Of a stretch of 64,000 nt of DNA, positions 33,880 to 48,000 are shown one piece after another. The stretch's first letter is position 1. Each line of letters begins with the position of its first letter. The stretch is taken from NCBI GenBank assembly GCA_947034885.2, contig OZ019759.1, forward strand, positions 870,501 through 934,500, in the 5' to 3' direction. Below the pieces are notes generated by a model. The model was given only the letters and a program-made list of their open reading frames with translations, did not search any database and was not told where the DNA came from. A program made the translations under genes and the position numbers. The stretch is from Thuidium tamariscinum. Lineage: Eukaryota > Streptophyta > Bryopsida > Hypnales > Thuidiaceae.

Positions 33880-34705
33880 GTCGTTTTAGGAGGTACTTCC
33901 TTCACGTGTCCACGTTTTTTGGTTGGTGAAGTTCCAACTCTAAGTTTTTGATTCGCACACATTCATGAAGTAGGTCCATCCGCATTGTAAATGGACTCCA
34001 AGATATTTGAATCTTGCAAGGCTTCAAGGGTCCTTTTTGTTTGTAGAGAATGTACTTCCAATAAGAAGTGAAGTGCTTGACTTTGGTAATAAGGGCCGTA
34101 CATAGAGTTGAGTAAAGCCATGTTAATCAACTTATGAAAAGAGATAGTATCATTTTGATTGCTTATCATTTGCCCCCTCTAAGTTCCAACGGTGCCCTTA
34201 TGGATGATGACCCTACTTGAAGATTCCTAAGGTCTTGTCAAAATATCCACCAAGGCATTGGCAGAAAAATGCCTTCTTTTCTTCATTTTGTAGATCCTTT
34301 TCCGTGAGCCTTGGGGCAACATTGACAATTTACCTCATGGTCTATTTTTCAATTCAATTGTGAGCTAGTAGATCCCTTTTCCAAATCATGTTGGCCTTGT
34401 TGCCAACTCCAAATCAAGTTTTGGCCCCATAATGTGACATTTGCGGTTGTTTTAGAGTTGTATTTCCAAGAAGGAGGCATGAACGTCATCAAGTTAAATA
34501 AGAAATATAAGCAATTGTGGAATGGTGCTAAACAAATCACCCAACATCATCTGATCAGACATTGCATGATGAGACACTTAGGGTGGTACACATGCGCATA
34601 AGATGCAAAAGCCCAACTTCCTTTAGGGCTAAATTGCTCAAGACATATAGGGCATTTGGTATGGTCCAATACAACTTATGTAGGCTTTGGCTACAATAGC
34701 TCCTG

Positions 34706-35869
34706 CTACTTCACTATTGCATAATTGGACTTTTGATTCTTGTAGTCCCAACCATTTTGACTCCAATCTATTACATCCCCTTTGAGCAAGTCGAGCATGG
34801 GCATGTTATTAGGAAACATGTCGTCCATAAATGCCCATAATGTGAGTTCATTTTCGTGCTTGGGAACATTCGCAACAAAAAATTTGGAAACTTTATCCAA
34901 CTCCATTGCAACTTGTTGAGATCTATCCACAGAGAAGATGCAAGCCACCTTCCAGTCATAGTATGTGGTTGCCAGTTGTGCTAGTTGAGCTTTGAGTTTT
35001 TTATTTTCTTCTTCAAATTACACACCTTCCTTCATCGATACAACAAAGCTCTCCCTAGGAAAAGAAAGTGAATCTTGTGTGTCAGGCACATCAATCGGAG
35101 CATTGGTAGTACCTTTGGTCAAGACCAAAGGAAACACAATTGGAATAATTGATGAACGCTCATGTTTGGTAAGAGATGAACGAGTCAACATATTGCAAGT
35201 AAAGTACTCCACCACCTAGTCCACTTTATAGAGGTCAAAGGCATTGTCTACATCGAACAAATTGAAATTGTCATGGTCTTTGTCTTTAAAGCATTTTAGA
35301 TCCATAGATTGTTAGGAGATGAGAATCTTTTTTTTTCTACACTATAATTGCAAATTCTTGATTTCATTTTGAAGTGAAGAAATAATGGCATCTTTGGTCT
35401 TTAAGAGGTCAAGAGCTTGTGCCATAGTCATATTGATGTCTTCACTTGAAGCGGCTCTTGTTGGATAAATGGAAGTACACATAGTTTTATCCATCATGGG
35501 CATGTCCTCTTTTGGCTCAAAATCAAAGACATCCCTTCTTTATTAGAGAGGCAATGGTGGCCTTGAAATTGTCGTGAGATTTGATGTAGGTCCTACTCAG
35601 TTGATTGAACGTTGCACTCGAGATTATTGCTTTCTTCTTTGTTTAGTGGATGCTGAAGCAAGCTTCGCATTGGCATTTTGAACTTCAATGGAAGCAAGTG
35701 GTGGCTGTGGAACTCGTATTGCTCTTGGAACTCGCATACCATCTGAATTTTTTTTTTTTTTCAAATTCCTTAGTCTCAGGTTCTCTTGTTTCTTGGCCTC
35801 TATATACACTTCAAACAACTCCAAATCCATTGTTTGAAAAAGGTAAAACACCTCTTGGGATGGAACCAC
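34706..35869 (-). pseudogene. decayed coiled-coil protein of unknown, probably transposon, origin
   Basis: Minus-strand fragments lie at 35869-35624, about 35530-35350 (AQALDLLKTKDAIISSLQNEI coiled coil) and 35280-34706. The last runs through TAG 35218-35216 and TAA 35020-35018 in one frame and includes a Lys/Gln coiled coil. Another minus-strand piece lies at 34169-33963. The 5.2-kb CACTA-type element sits just beyond. I recognise no known domain. Confidence 0.4.
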
Positions 35870-35921
35870 CTTCTAGACGTGTTATGTAGGTTGTGTCTAG
35901 ATTGTGCTTTAATCAACCTAT

Positions 35922-36590
35922 TTGTTTAGTACAACCTTAGCATATGCTCTTCTAGCAAGGAAAAGGGTGACCTTGTTTCTTTCCATAAAGGATGGTTGTA
36001 TAAAGGGTTTGCCATATTTCTATGCATCTTTGAAGGAGGTCCAGATTTCTTATTCAAGAAAGATTTTCTGGAATATTTGTGCGGGCCAACTTAGAGGGGT
36101 GTACGATGGTGGTCAATTCAAAGTTTCTAGCTTATACAAGAGTTTGCGGAGATGAGAAATTCTTCAAGAATCTACAGTTTTAGTTAGAACAATTTGATAT
36201 ACTCCTTATTTGATTGGAAATTCTGCTTATCCGATTTACACCTACTTGATGAAGAGTTGGAAGGTTCTTAATGATTTGCAAAAAAAAGGTTTGATATGTC
36301 CATGAATTCTGAAAAAGTTGTGATTGAGAAAGTCTTTGGTACATTGAAGAACATGTGGAGAATTGTGAAGAATTTCAATTCTAGAGTTAATAGGGCTATG
36401 AGAATTACAATAGCCTGTTGTTGGTTACACAATTATTGTAAGATGCGAAATTAATCAGAGCCTCATGTGGCTAATGTTGGCTTGCAAAGAGATCCATTTG
36501 TAAGATTTGAAAATGTAGGATTATTGGTGAATTTAAAAGGAGATTGTGCAAAATGACAAAGAAAAATACTTAGGCAACAATTGTTTGGGC
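35922..36590 (+). pseudogene. PIF/Harbinger transposase (DDE_Tnp_4-type), decayed
   Basis: Ordered family signatures: AGQLRGVYDGGQFK near 36090-36125, PYLIGNSAYPIYTYLM near 36200-36255, VIEKVFGTLKNMWR near 36320-36362 and ACCWLHNYC near 36412-36440. Two TGA codons fall near 36,154 and 36,196, and a frameshift at the A-run near 36,283. It converges on the Myb-like partner frame at 36860-37640, the usual two-gene content of this superfamily. Confidence 0.75.
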
Positions 36591-36735
36591 AATGGGTTTT
36601 GGAAACTCTAATGATGAATGACTACATTTGTCACATTTCATTTGTATTTTGTATAAGTTATGAATTCAAAGGCACTCATGTATGAAAATGTAATCATTGA
36701 GACAAAAAAATCTTTTATTTAATGTAATGAAATTT

Positions 36736-36787
36736 GGTGTAAATCAAATCAAAGTCAAAGTCAAAGTCAAATCAAATCAAATCAAAT
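36736..36787 (+). repeat. CAAAT/CAAAG short tandem repeat
   Basis: About ten 5-6-bp units (AATCA, AAGTCA) between the two Harbinger frames. Confidence 0.7.
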
Positions 36788-36859
36788 TTCACACAAGTCG
36801 GGCAATATCACTTCATTGCCCTAAATCCCTCAAAGTAAGTAACACAAAACAAGGTAGTG

Positions 36860-37640
36860 CTACTTAGAACTCTCTGAAGAGTCCTTTGCTTTCAAAACAT
36901 CAACAAATAATGCTACCATCTGTAGTTGGCCCTATAATGCTTGCTCTCTATCTTTTCTCTCATCCTCAATCATCTTCTCCGTGAGTTGCAATTACGTCTT
37001 CTCTACCTCCAAAATCCCCATTGAGAAATTGTTGATTGTGAAAACAATGGATTTGTTGCCCATAACCAACTTCCTCTTTTTTTTTTTTATACTTTGGTTA
37101 ATTTGCCCTTCACACCCTAGTTGATTAATTGCCTCTATGTGTGGAGAATGTGAAGAAGCAATACTGGCAATAGAAGGAGGACGAAGAGGAGTAGTAGGCA
37201 AAGTGCCTTCATCATCATCACTCAAAACATGGATCTCAAAATGTTGCATACAACCCCCTTGATTAATACCATGAGGTATACTATTGATTTTTGCAATACT
37301 ACTAAAAATGTTGTGAAAGATTTCATACTATAGAGTCCAAGTAGAAGGTGGCGCTTCAGTTCTTTCTTGCTTCACTTTCTCTTCTTGGTAAGTTAATCTC
37401 ATCTTGTTCCACTTGTCACTCGTTAGTTGCTAAGTCCATTGAGGCTCTTTTGATAATTAAGCATTTAATTGCCTTGCAAATGATTCCCAATTCTCTTTCT
37501 TGAATGGCTTGTGGTTGTACTCCCAACACTTTCTTCACAAGTGTTCACAAGAAATCTCAAAGTATTCTCTGTCCATTCCTTCAAATTCGAAGTACTATGC
37601 AAATTTCCCCCTTGAGCCCCTTGAGAATTATCACCCCTCT
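36860..37640 (-). pseudogene. PIF/Harbinger ORF1 (Myb/SANT-like), decayed
   Basis: Minus-strand codons downstream of a WTENTLRF segment (about 37,575) lead to an acidic SDDDEG region and a Lys-rich KKKKRK region. The C-terminal helix (EKMIEDERKDREQAL) ends at TAG 36862-36860. Internal TAA 36994-36992 and TAG 36934-36932 break it. Tail-to-tail placement with the transposase fits ORF1 of this superfamily; the Myb domain itself is poorly preserved. Confidence 0.5.
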
Positions 37641-38125
37641 CCTTAGGAAGGATGAAAGCTAGAAGGCCCCCCCCTTTTGAACCTCCATAATATCATCCAA
37701 AAATTAAAAACCCTAACTCACTCAAAAAGCCAAAACTCTCTGCCAAAAATTTCAATTTCTATAGCATAGGCTTTGTATAGGGGAGAGACGAAAGAGAGAG
37801 ATGAAGGAGAGTTGCCTATTGCCTTCCTACCTTTGACAGGCCTTTTTTTGGCCTTCCTTGCTTCACCTCCATTCACCCATGCGGGCAAAAATTTGTGGTA
37901 AATAGACGGTGAGGGCTCGGGCAGGGAGAATTGACCCCCTTATTGCCCTAGTCAACAATAGGTTGACTAAATTTCCCCCTATTTTATGCTGTATATTTTT
38001 GGATTTTCTCCTCACCTGTAAACTAATTTAGGGCCTCTGATTCCATATATGAATTTAGAATTTGCAAAAAATAAAATTTGCAAAAAATAAAAAATTCCAG
38101 GGTTTGCCCGGGCGGGGTGCAATAA
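37641..38125. other. spacer with an inverted flank repeat
   Basis: No gene seen. About 28 bp near 37918-37945 (AATTGACCCCCTTA) recurs inverted at 38566-38594, next to the MITE. Confidence 0.5.
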
Positions 38126-38565
38126 GAGCATCTCCAACGCTAGACGCAAGAAATGGGCCGGGCAGGCTCTGAATGCCGTGGGGGCGGAAGGCGGTTTGAG
38201 TGTAGGAATCTTGACTGCCCCACCGCGTGGCTCCAGAAAACGGACGCCAAGAGGAACTGGCTCGCAATCCCATGAACTAACTTGGTCAGCCCTTGTCAGT
38301 TGGTATGTGCGTGGAGTGAATGGGCCCTTTTCTCCTTTGTTTCTGCGAGGGGGCTCCACTTCAGCCTGACAGAAAAGTGCTTTGAAAAGGGAGCCAGATG
38401 ACATACCGAGCGCGGACATCTCCTCCCCAATTCGCCGGGTGCTCGCCACATTTGGCCGTGGCCGGGCATGTTCTGAGGCTGATTTTGCGCGAGGTGGAGG
38501 TCAATATCACCTGGCACGGCTCTATGCCCAGCCTGAGCCATTCCTTGCGCGCCGTTGGGGTGCTC
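38126..38565. mobile_element. Tourist-like MITE, 440 bp, TSD TAA
   Basis: The left end GAGCATCTCCAACGC and right end (reverse complement GAGCACCCCAACG) are imperfect TIRs, with CGCAAG shared further inside. TAA flanks both sides (38123-38125, 38566-38568), the target of PIF/Harbinger elements. It is much GC-richer than its surroundings; long open frames here on both strands are composition artefacts. Confidence 0.65.
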
Positions 38566-38568
38566 TAA

Positions 38569-39021
38569 GGGGGTCAATTCACCCTGGCCGTGAGGGCTCA
38601 GACACGTTTCGTGAGCTCTGCGTCGTGAGGGCTGGGTTCGGCTAACCCGCACTTCCGCGCCCTCACGTTCGACGTCCCACGGCCTCATGTGCGCGGGCCT
38701 ATCGCTGCTGAGGGTTTGAAGGTGTTTGCTATACATTTTTTGATTGCGCTTTTCGTCGGAAGTTTGCTGTTTCCTAGGATCTGCCACAATGGCTATGATC
38801 GCATTTTTTCGATTTGGACGTGTATAGATATTTTTGTTTTCCTTTTGAGGTCAGTGGTCAATGGTTGTTTTGATCTGGTTACGCTGGGGCATGATCTGCG
38901 TTGACCTCTCCAAGTCGTCGAGGGTCGAAATTTTTGTAATTCTAGGAGGTGATCTAAAGAGGGCGGAACTCGGTATTAATTTCTTAATGAGATAGATTGT
39001 GAAGAGGTATACAGATTAGAG
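38569..39021 (+). promoter_or_regulatory. upstream region of MED16
   Basis: Probable promoter and 5' leader by position. No TATA box or core motif can be assigned with confidence. The MITE ends 456 bp before the ATG. Confidence 0.35.
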
Positions 39022-42000
39022 ATGCAGAGAATGGAGGTAGTCGAAGGTGATCTGGCTTGGGGATCCTTCAACAATCAAGCGTCACAGAAGTCGGAGGAGG
39101 ATTTGGCCGAGGAAGGAGAAGAGCAGGACGATAAAACCGTCTTGCAAGTGTTACTGCGGCCACCCCATTTCAGGCCAGCGCTCAAGATGGATTTTCCTGA
39201 ATTGTGCAGAAAGTTCAGGTGCTCAAAGTTTCTCCTCCTGGTTTGGTTCGTCCGACTTACACACGGCAATTGTTCTCCAATTTTCCAAGCATTCTGCTTT
39301 ATTTCTTCACCCTCTTGAGTTTTCTGTTTCCTTTTTCATCTTTGGCACGTCTATCTAAAGATTATTCATTGCGATGTTTAGGACTTAATCATATGTTACT
39401 TCGACCCACAAGTGTTAGCAGATATTGTGGGTCATACTAGTACCACTGAAGTATTTAATGTAAAGAACGGAGAGACCACCTCTGCTGCTGGCTGTTTTGC
39501 GCTGGTTCTAGTCTCTCTGAAGTCTTAACTGTATATTAAGAGGGACTATATATTCGCGCAACCAAGAATGAAAGGATCTGAGATATCTTACCAGAAGTCG
39601 GCAACAAAGGTTGATATCTTTCAGTTGGCACACGATGGCAGAAACATGGCAGAAACATGTTTTTTTTTCCCCTCTTTCTCGTCGATCCATTATAAGCTCG
39701 CTGTTCCGCATCACTGCAGCACTCTTTAAGTTGCTCTTATTGTATGACGGAGTGGAAGCTGACCTTGGAGTGCATATCCTGCTAACTTGGAGAAACGAGT
39801 CTTTTCTAGTGTCATCTATTCTTAGTCTCTACGTAATTGTTTCTCATGTGTAAGGTGAGAGGTTGTGAAATGTTTACAGACACTAGTAGCGAATTTGGGG
39901 CTTTGATTGTAGCTGTGGATAATTATGAAATGGATAGTGAAGTGCTCTAAAATTGCTCAGCAGATGTTATGACAGTCAGTTTATACATGGATGGTTTTGG
40001 ATGAGTAAAGGATGTTTCTAGATGAGTACTGGGCGGTTTGAAGTTTGCTCTTCACACTAAACACTAATTTCATTCGAGTTTCCTACCAAAACTTAGATAT
40101 TGAGTCAAGAATATGCGAGAGAAAGTTAGAATCAAGGAATGCCCCACGAAACTCTTTTCGGAGTCTTTGAAGGTTCATTAAAGACAAGGGTTAAGTGGTA
40201 CCCTTATGACGGGCTCTGCAGCTGCAAAATTTGAAAAATTCATGTCTAATTCAAGGAGTCCAGAGAACATGATTACTAGAGCACTAGACGCTTTTAAAGC
40301 AACATTCATCTGCTGTGCAATGAAAATCTACGGAATTATTTTGAATGGTCCAGCCTCCTCCAAATGTGGAATCAGCCGACACGTGGTTTCTCTTGAGCCC
40401 CAGACCGTCTTGTGTAATTTTTTGCAGTGCGGTTGCGTGGTGTTCGAAGAGCAACCTCATTTGCTGCGCTGTTGAAACATGTTCACGAGACCAAGGGTAA
40501 GTTTGCGCCTCTTCGAAATCTTGTAATTCGGCCTACTAGACTGTAGGGAAGGTTCACATCTTTTTTGTTTGCTGTCGTAGAATCTTTTCAGATGATTTAT
40601 ATATCACCTGCATATAATTCTCTTGTTTCTCTTCTTTAGGTTTGTTGTGGAATTTTTCGTTGTTGTGCATTTCAATTCGCGCATTCTAGTCTTATTTTGA
40701 AGTTTCTCCGTCTATTCACGTTAATACTGTCTCGGTGGGATCAGCTCTACTGAGGACTCTGCATTTTGGATACCCATGCATCTGGTTGATCCGGAGCGAC
40801 CTACAGAGCATTCAATTTTCAACGTCCCTGCCGGTAAGGTTCTTTGACTATTGTATCCCTTTTATGGGTGTAGTTGCAGCCTACGACCTGAAGTTCTGTT
40901 AATAACAGTCAAAACGAACTCCCCTTGTTTACTATTTAAATTTATTATTATGTTGAGAATGAAAGTATAACGAAGACATCTGGCAATTTATGGAAAGTTT
41001 CACGCGATGTCCACACAAATTTAAGTGATGGGTTTGTATGTGTTCCCGAAGTGGTTCTCGTTTCAGTTCCTAGATGAGTGAAAAATTTCGTGAACTCCAG
41101 GTCTAGGGTAGAGATACAAAATATAGTAATTTAAAATTAGAGTGCGGGAAGAGATCTGTGCTTCAAGCCGTGGTGGAAGGACCTCCTCAGCTTCTTGTGC
41201 ATTTATCATGCTTCGGGGAAGCCCCTGGGATCACGCAGTTGCACAGGAGGTGTCGGGGTACAATCAGCTTGGGTCACCCTGGCAGCCCTCACCTGTCGCT
41301 GAGCTTCGTTGGAAACCAGTTACACCCTTCATTCTATGGAGTGTAACGAGCAGTATTTTGATCTCAAATAGTGGTGGACCAATCATCTTCCATCCACGGA
41401 TTTTGCAGCATATCGCACAATGACAATCCTCCAATGCTTTAGTGACAAATTGCACCTTGACAATAATTAATGAATGACGGAGATTACTGTAGAGAGCATG
41501 GTGTATCTGATTCTTTTTCTACATTGTTTTTGGGCTTGTGGGCTGTTCTACTCTCCTGTTTATGCAACCTTCTCATATTTCTTTAGCTTGTGCGATTGGA
41601 TATTTATAACATGCACATCCTATTATTGTTAATGATGTTCTTGTTCATACAATCCATGTTACTCTTTGAAATTTCAAGCCCCTTTCTGGACAAGTGACTG
41701 CTGCCAGGGTGACCCAAAATTCAAAGAGTAGGCTTCGTATTTTGTCCAAATTTTTTCCTGAAGATGATACTTGTAGCAAGGAGTACTGTTTTTTTTTGCC
41801 TTTCATCCTTTACTAGTTTTAGTGTAGGTTTAATTGTAATTAAGTTTACTAATAACTAGTGTTATTAATTACTAGATTTTTGGATTTTTGGATGTCTTAT
41901 AGGGTTTTTGAGCGTTTTTGAATTTCAAATTTTAAAGAGATATTGTCAGGTGAGAAGTGTTAGCTTAACTGATCTTTATGCCTTCTCAGGATTGTTTGGT

Positions 42001-45000
42001 TCTTGGAGGTCAACTTATGCAGGTCAAATATGGCATTTAATATTGATGATATGCCTAATCCTTTCTACTTTTGACTCATCATTTGCCATGCCCTTCACAT
42101 TCATTTTTCGAAGTGGTATAGAGAGCGAAGATAATAAAATGCTCATTGTTGTGAATTGGATTTCTAGAGATTTTCATGCAATTGTCCTCTTACCCCTTGA
42201 ATGGTGATTGGTGAATGGTGAATCTATTCATTTTTTAATAGGGAAAGGAGTGTGATTTTTTTTTTCCTGAGAAGACTGGTTTTGTATCTTAACAACCCGT
42301 TCAATTCCATTCAGGATGGACCAACCTTAAATGTGTCTGGAACTTCTAAATTGGGCTAGAGTTTATTCTTTTCTGTTCTTTTCTTTCATGATTTCATTCT
42401 GGGTTGTGTCGGCGGAAGAAGAGTGTGCACATTTTCGTTCAGCGTTTAGGAAATTCTACTCAATATGAATAAATTTCGAGACTTTCAGCTACTTTGCTCC
42501 ATGTGTACTTTTTTAGTGTTTATGAATGGTAATAGATATATCCAATGAGAGACTATGTTTTGTAGTCAATCTCTGACTTTTTAGACTGCAGATTCCCCTG
42601 GGGATTTTATACAGCATCTTGAGTGGTCACCAAATTCTTGCACTCGGGCTCTTTTAGTAGTGAATGCTGGTGGACGAGCTAGCATCTGGTCGCAAGTTAC
42701 TCAAGTGAGTGGTGTATTTTCCTTATTTCCACTTCTGTCCTTAGTGCAATCTACTAGCCTTTTTTGGTCTCTCCTTTCAGGGTGATTAGTCTTAACGTAA
42801 TGACGAACACCAGGAACGTTTAAATTTCCGTGTGCATGCCAGGGAGGGGTGAATGTGGCACGCACATGCAATGGTTGGAGTTGTGAGTACGAGTGGCGGC
42901 AAGAGCAGTCAATTTCCACCAAGTGGCTCGAATCACCCCCTCTTGTAAGATCGTGTTGTAACCGACCATGAAACTTAGTTACATGCTAAAATTAGAGTAC
43001 AGGTAATTCTGCTTGGCAGATTTAAGTATTGTAAATTGTAAGATTGGCATGATAAATATCTACAATTTGTCCGTGCAGATCTGTGTTTCTCAATAATTGG
43101 TTTAGGCCCTTGTTGCATGTAGGAATATAGTCTGCTTTTGCTCAAAGTTTGTTATTAAAAGAATTTCATTGTTTAGTCGGCGAAGTTGCCTAGTCATTTC
43201 AACCTCGTGACCGTGTCAATTATACATAGATTGTTCTTTTTGTATGCTGTGGAGGTCTTTATCCATATGATTCAATTTTGTTTTGAGCACGAGTGTCTCA
43301 TGTTGACTAAGTTACTGGTATGGTGTTGAGGTATTAGTATCTAATTAATTGTGTTCTTCTAGTGACAGGCATTATGCAAATTTGTTATGTCACATTTTTG
43401 ATAAATCTGAAATGTGGTTTGTGTGCTAGTACCGGTGGACGTCATCATCCACAGCTGGTAAAGGGTCACTTGAAGAAAAGTATTTGCCTCATCAAGCCCG
43501 TGCGTCTGGTTAGAAATCTGTGCCCATGCCAACTTATCCTTAATTTTTCTCAAATTTTGGATTTTTTTTCCATCTTTAATGTATTGCTTTAGTCGAAGTG
43601 AGTAATGTCGATGTTGGTTATCCATCTGGTGCCTTATGCAGAGCCTATCAATATATTTTTATCTTTTTTGTTCTTTCGTCAATTACTGTCGCATTATAAG
43701 CATTGTGTTGAATGAAAGAGACTGCATGAGAGTTTAAATATAAGAGGGTGATCGGAGTTTTTGCTTTTCTATCATGCAGCGCGCTGGCCGAATTTCCTTT
43801 GTGTGTGTAGTGTGTTCTGGGCTGGCACCGTACAGCTTCATTGGAAGCAATGGCCTGCGAGTTTCACAAAGTGGTTTGCTACAAAGAAAGGAGTTCTGGG
43901 AGCAGGTGCATCTGGTGTTTTTACAGGGGACGCTATTATTAGTGATTCTGGGTCCCTCCTTGTCGCCGCTGCACCAGTTGGAAACCCATCAACTGTCGTT
44001 GTCTGGGAAGTGACTTCATGGGATCTTAATACCTCTGGCAATACTCAGCAAGTTAGTGCCAAGATTGGAATGGGCAACATCCAATCACCACTACTGACCA
44101 CTTCACCGTCATGGCCTGGATTTTCTCCTCTGGCGGCGTACTTGTTCACATGGCAGGAGCAATCAACGCCAGAAACATTGGTCGAAAAGGATGAGTGTCC
44201 GGGACCTTTGTTGCATTGCTCAGTAGTATCAAACTTTTCAGCTTACGTAAGCCCAGATGCTGCTGCAACTACCTCCTGGGGTTCTGGTGTAACCTCTGTG
44301 GCTTTTGATCCTTCTCGAGGAGGTTCAGCACTTGTCACCACAGTTGTTGAAGGTATACTTATATACCGAGCATGATTACAAATGCTTCGTATCCTATACT
44401 TCACAATTACGCAATTGGGTGCAAGCTTGTGTTATTTGTTTGTTGAATATCTGGGTTTGCCGTTAATTGCTGATCAGAACGTACAATACAACAGTGCTTG
44501 TGCGTCTTAGATTTTGTTTACTGATTAACGTTCTTTAGGAGAAGTGTCAGTTTGTTCTACCGTGTTTCATTGGGTTTCCTTCTCGCAGTCTTCCTAAGCC
44601 GGCAAATGCCTTACAGTGAATTGCCTGTGTTTGTGAACATTTTATTACAGGGTATTATATATCTCCTGGAAATCCAGACGCTGGACCGGCATTGACAGGA
44701 TGGCGAATTCTGAGGTGGGAGTGCGGAAGCAAACCAGTTAACATCCATCCCCTCTTGGAAAATACTAGCGGCCAACCTCCCACGATGACGACGTGGACAT
44801 CCGTTGCAAAACAAAATATTACCAGGGGCCGCTTTTCTACAGATTCTCATGTTCAACAGAAACAGCCTGACCATGAGCGACCAGTGAATCCGCGTTCTGT
44901 GGCGAGGGTAGTTTTTGCCGCCCATGGTGGTGAGCTTGCGGTAGCGTTATTTAGCGGAGAGGTTCATGTCTTCTCAGGTTAGTCTTGATGGTGAATATTT

Positions 45001-48000
45001 GTTTGCTTTGTATGATCCTTTAAACACTAACCATGCAATATGATTTTGCAATTAGTTGATCAAGCAACTTCATATGCATTATTCAATCTGCAGCACTCTC
45101 TAGGATCATAATGCTTTTTTTTTCTTCTTCGTGAATACTGGCTGACTAGTAAATTGCTTTGAACTAACTAGAGTGTCATATTTACAGGCCCAGCGATGAT
45201 TCCTGTGGATTTATTTCATGTTAAAGTGAACCCACATTTACCGACACCAGCTTTTTCTCCAACCAGCTGCTGTTTAGCGTCAGTCTGGCATGACAAAGTA
45301 TCGGACGGTTGTACACTTCGAATCGCTCAAATTTCTCCTGTCTCTATTAATAGCCCTTCTTTTTTGGAACGCCATCTTGCAGACAGGTTAGAGGTGTTAT
45401 TTTCCAATTTCCCAATTTCTTTCAGCGTCAAGTTTAGCAGTTGGAATACAGGGTTACGATGATAGCAACAAGCTGCTAGAGCTGTTAGTGGACGCCAGTC
45501 TGTGCCAAACGCGTTTTAGCCACTAAATGGTTAGCGGTTTTAGACAAAACTTAGTTGTGTGTACCCTTGAGTGCTCAAACCTTTTCTTGAATTTTTTCTT
45601 GCTCATGTCTTCGTACAAATATATTACTAACCCCAATTTTGTCAGATCGGAAGATTGCTGGTTTTAAAGATTAAAGCATTACTTGGATGAATGAGAAGTA
45701 ATGTGGAAGAAATGCTGTCTTGAGCGCTCCATTCATCATCTGAATATGAACTCCTCAGCGCGTAGGGGTTAAGTATAATTTGAAACTATCTATATGAACG
45801 AACTTGAAATCCTATTGCATATGGTGCATCTTGTCTTGTAGAGAACTGGTCTTGGGTTGAAACAGTTATTCATTCTTTCCTGCCTAATCATAGATTGTTG
45901 CTCTTTAGATTCTGGTGGAGTTTGGTGAGCGAGGTTAATTGGTGGGACGTGATTGCCACCACTCAAGCAGCCACTGAGGATGGACATGGTTTGCTATTAT
46001 TCCCCTTTTGTCGATTTTTACCTCCTAAGCTTATCTACAGTCAGTAGCGGCCGTCATCTCAAGTGTATTCATCTTGAGTTCACCGCTTACAAGTTGATTT
46101 GTTGTACAGTTACTGTGGCGAAAGTTATGTCGGTCCTTGACACCGATTTCCACGCCCTCTACCCTCAGCAACGACATCACTATGGCCCGGTATGGTCATT
46201 ACAATTTAGTTTGATCGAATCTTTATGTTTTGGATTAAGGATATCCTTGTTAGGCTTGGAAGTAGTACTTGCGTTTATCGCAATTCCTTATATTTGGATG
46301 CAGAACGTGTCAGCAGCTTACAATATCAAACATGCATCACTTGCGGTGATTGATTTTAATTGCGTTGTAATTCCACCGTTAATCTTTTTTGTTTTCTCTG
46401 CTTACCGCCCGTGTAGTGTAAATGGTATTTGTACCCATGCCCCTACAGTTAGTTGAGAACGTCCATGCAAACTTCAGAGTGCATGCTTGTCTATCATCGT
46501 AGACTTTAGAAGGTTATATTATGTGGATCTTGATACCAGTGTTGGTTGTGAGATAGGCCTGGGATATTGGGCATTCTGATCCTAGAACGATGGTGATTAC
46601 TTAAACTGCCCAGCGGGGTGCACTTTCTCTGAATGGTTAAGTGATTCAAATTAGTGCTGAGGTCTTCTACCTTTAATTGAAGGCAGTTTTTGACAGGCTT
46701 TGGACAGAATCAAATGCCGGGTTTTGGAAGGTGTCGAAGCTGCTGATGTCCGTGTGCTAGTGCTGGACATGCAAGGACGCCTGATGCTCGATATATTGGG
46801 CCGTGGCATAGAAGCCGCTTTGATGAATCCATCCACGCTGATTGCTGAGCCATGGCAAGCATCAAGTGAAACCCTTACTGGGCTCGGAGATTCCATGGCT
46901 GTTGACCCTGCCCTCGTGCAAACTATTCAGGTCGCTCTCTCCTTTGACAAGGCTCAAATTCTCTGAACAGTCCTGCAGTTTCTCTTCCATTGAATATTTT
47001 CATCACTCGCAGTTAAGTCGGTATTTCGAATTGTTTTTCTTGATGTATTCGAAAGACTGAATTTCATGGATGCTCTATTTACCTCCCTGGATGTTCCAAG
47101 TCTGGTCGAGTGACCTTCTAGTAATCCCTATGTTCATTCCAGAGTAATACTAGGGTTCTGTATTACTGAATTTGGTACGCGAAGTCTGAATATAGACTGT
47201 AGGTATCCTTCATTCGATTCACCGAAAACTATGGCGGAGTAAAGCAAGTCCTGTCAGTTATCAGTTTTAACTTTGTTCGTTGCAATTGCCCTGCTTGAGT
47301 TCATAGTGTAATTTTTAAGGATGGGGCTGATAGGTGTTGGTATTAGTCTGCAGGCTAATGTGGATAGCGTTTTGGATCTGGCATCACATTTCTTGACAAG
47401 ATTAAGGCGATACGCTAGTTTTTGTCGCACGCTAACAGCTCACGCAGCCTCAGGTACTTCGTCGGTAACCCCAGCTTCCCGATCTGCCATCACCCACAGC
47501 GTCACTCCTACGTCTGCCGCCGCTGCTAGCCAGGGTAAGCGACATTATCACTAAAATGATTGTACTAAACCGCTTTTTACAATCACAATCCGCACTTTCT
47601 GTAACAAACAGCTATATCGTGTAAAATGCTTCTCCCAGTTCTTTTGTAGTACATGTTTAGAAGTTAGTAAGTGAAATACGGCCTAATTGGCTTATCGGTT
47701 CATTCTATCCAGACCTTTGAAATGGTGCATTGTGACCTTAGTCACACCACAGAAATTATGCGTATCGTTTGGTTATTGATGTATACAGCACTTTTACTCT
47801 TTACTTCTGTCTTATGGGTCCGCTTAATGTGAGTGTTAGAGGGTCTTGTAAACGATGGTTTAAATTCTTTGGAGGCTTATTATTTTTTGGAGGGAATTGG
47901 TTTTATCAATGCCTACTTAGTTGTCCTTCTCTATGATTGAGAGTCTCTGTCGATCATCTGTAGTTCAGATGTGGAGTCCACTCGAATTTGGTCTTGTGAA

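Noticed and set aside
38012-38787. Long open frames on both strands (up to 163 codons)
   Set aside because: They overlap each other across a GC-rich MITE with low stop density and show no domain or splice structure.
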